From positions 1 to 15,605 of the forward strand of contig JABZHP010000024.1 in assembly GCA_015258785.1 (NCBI GenBank): a stretch of 15,605 nucleotides of DNA, read 5' to 3'. Each line of letters begins with the position of its first letter. Position 1 is the first letter of the stretch. The notes below the pieces were generated by a model. It worked only from the letters and a program-made list of their open reading frames with translations, was not told the DNA's origin and did no database searches. A program made the position numbers and the translations under genes. Shown here piece by piece: positions 15,050 through 15,605 of this stretch. This DNA is from Atopobium sp. (GTDB lineage Bacteria > Actinomycetota > Coriobacteriia > Coriobacteriales > Atopobiaceae).

Positions 15050-15075
15050 TGATATTAGAAACAATTTTAGTATCA
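15050..15075. repeat. Imperfect stem-loop upstream of the small membrane ORFs
   Basis: TGATATTA and TAGTATCA pair over 8 bp with one G-T wobble around about 10 bases. It lies in a very AT-rich spacer between the acyltransferase stop and the next ribosome site. TTGATA at its left edge and TATATA at 15090-15095 are promoter-like, but their spacing is wrong for a pair. Role unclear. Confidence 0.3.
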
Positions 15076-15113
15076 GATAAAATATGCTTTATATAAACTG
15101 AAGGAGTACAGAG

Positions 15114-15323
15114 ATGAGCTCTTTTACGTTTTTTAAACATAAAGATTTTTCTAATAACACATCTGAGAATGTAACAAAAACGCCACACCTGCGTGCATTC
15201 AATCCCGCTAGAATACTAGGCTTTTGTTTGCTTAGTTTAATTTTTGGATTTCCCTTTCCTGTGATTTTAATTCCTAATGATGATGTTTATTGTAATGTGC
15301 ATTTTTGTTGCTTGTGTCTTTGA
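15114..15323 (+). CDS. Small membrane ORF, unknown, perhaps the 5' part of a frameshifted gene
   Basis: This 69-residue ORF starts with ATG and has a good ribosome site (AAGGAG at 15101-15106, 7 bases upstream), so translation from here is likely. The N-terminal 30 residues are polar. One hydrophobic helix follows (about 34-54: ILGFCLLSLIFGFPFPVILIP). The last dozen residues are Cys-rich and unlike a normal protein end. The frame closes inside the overlapping +1-frame ORF, which continues with further membrane helices. GC content here is far below that of queA or metG. I recognise no family. Confidence 0.5.
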   Translation: MSSFTFFKHKDFSNNTSENVTKTPHLRAFNPARILGFCLLSLIFGFPFPVILIPNDDVYCNVHFCCLCL

Positions 15324-15522
15324 TAAGGCGTATCGCATTCTTAACGATGGGACTGTTCAAAAAACGATTAAAAGCTTATGTTTGTGCCTAGTCATTTGGT
15401 TGTTCTCGGTTCTATTTATTTACTGTATAGCGTACATAGATTTGGGTTTAGGTGGAAAAATTGTCAATACAGGTATAGGTCTTTTCGTATTTATCTGCCT
15501 TAGTCGGATTGTGATTCGTTAA
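15277..15522 (+). CDS. Small membrane ORF, unknown, perhaps the 3' part of the same gene
   Basis: This 81-residue ORF overlaps the previous one by 47 bases in the +1 frame. Its first possible starts are three tandem ATG codons with no ribosome site, and its frame is closed by a stop at 15268-15270 just upstream. It encodes three hydrophobic segments (about 3-15, 33-54, 60-79). Read as a continuation of the upstream ORF it would give one protein of roughly 135 residues with four helices. A frameshift (real, programmed or a sequencing error) between 15271 and 15323 would join them. Otherwise it would need translational coupling. Confidence 0.45.
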   Translation: MMMFIVMCIFVACVFDKAYRILNDGTVQKTIKSLCLCLVIWLFSVLFIYCIAYIDLGLGGKIVNTGIGLFVFICLSRIVIR

Positions 15523-15545
15523 TTAATAGACCTGCATAAAAATTT

Positions 15546-15605
15546 GAACTGCCTCCCATTTCTTATGTCCAAGAAATGGGAGGCAGTTCATATGCGGGTG
15601 ATTAT
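15546..15605. repeat. Right copy of the hairpin-bearing inverted repeat
   Basis: The hairpin at 15546-15589 has a perfect 19-bp stem (15546-15564 with 15571-15589) around ATGTCC (15565-15570). It is followed by 16 bases (15590-15605) that are the exact reverse complement of 38-53. Read from the shared flank inward, the loop here is GGACAT while in the left copy it is ATGTCC. The window ends while the match to the left copy is still perfect, so the full repeat is longer than can be seen. No U-tract follows on the plus strand; on the minus strand AAATTTTTA follows, so weak termination of a gene entering from the right is possible. Confidence 0.88.

Overview
The window looks like chromosomal DNA of a low-to-mid GC anaerobic bacterium. 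Gene content and protein style (a heterodimeric drug-type ABC exporter, QueH rather than QueG, an HPr with a regulatory-serine motif, a DUF2974/Mbeg1-like hydrolase) suggest a member of the Coriobacteriia such as Atopobium/Lancefieldella/Olsenella. That placement is inference from style; no marker gene in the window proves it, and a Firmicute is the main alternative.

Layout. (1) 134-4393, minus strand: a compact operon of a MarR-type repressor and two overlapping ABC exporter half-transporter genes, with a near-ideal palindromic operator just upstream (4457-4479). The two ATPase domains are asymmetric: one has consensus catalytic residues, the other is degenerate, as in heterodimeric exporters. 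(2) 4539-7496, minus strand: an unusual methionyl-tRNA synthetase-like protein followed 21 bases later by an alpha/beta hydrolase. (3) 7624-10275, plus strand, divergent from the synthetase: a CPBP-family membrane protein, then queH and queA, with stop/start overlaps at both junctions. QueA and QueH catalyse the last two steps of queuosine tRNA modification. The operon ends at a clear terminator (10343-10376) that also serves the convergent gene. (4) 10408-11718, minus strand: a long coiled-coil protein with one C-terminal membrane helix, function unknown. (5) 11902-12620, plus strand: HPr with its own terminator, then a small four-helix PF04020 membrane protein whose 3' end overlaps the convergent hydrolase gene (12589-13815, minus). 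(6) 13888-15021, plus strand: a membrane acyltransferase 3, then a very AT-rich stretch with two small overlapping membrane ORFs (15114-15522) that may be one frameshifted gene.

The most unusual structural feature is at the edges. A 44-base hairpin with a 19-bp stem lies at 54-97 and again at 15546-15589. With a shared 16-base outer flank, the two copies form a perfect 35-base inverted repeat (38-72 against 15571-15605) that brackets about 15.5 kb. The 6-base loop is flipped relative to the flank in one copy. The repeat runs to the last base of the window, so its full extent is not visible.

No rRNA, tRNA, CRISPR array or transposase gene was seen. No gene-free stretch exceeds 300 bases.
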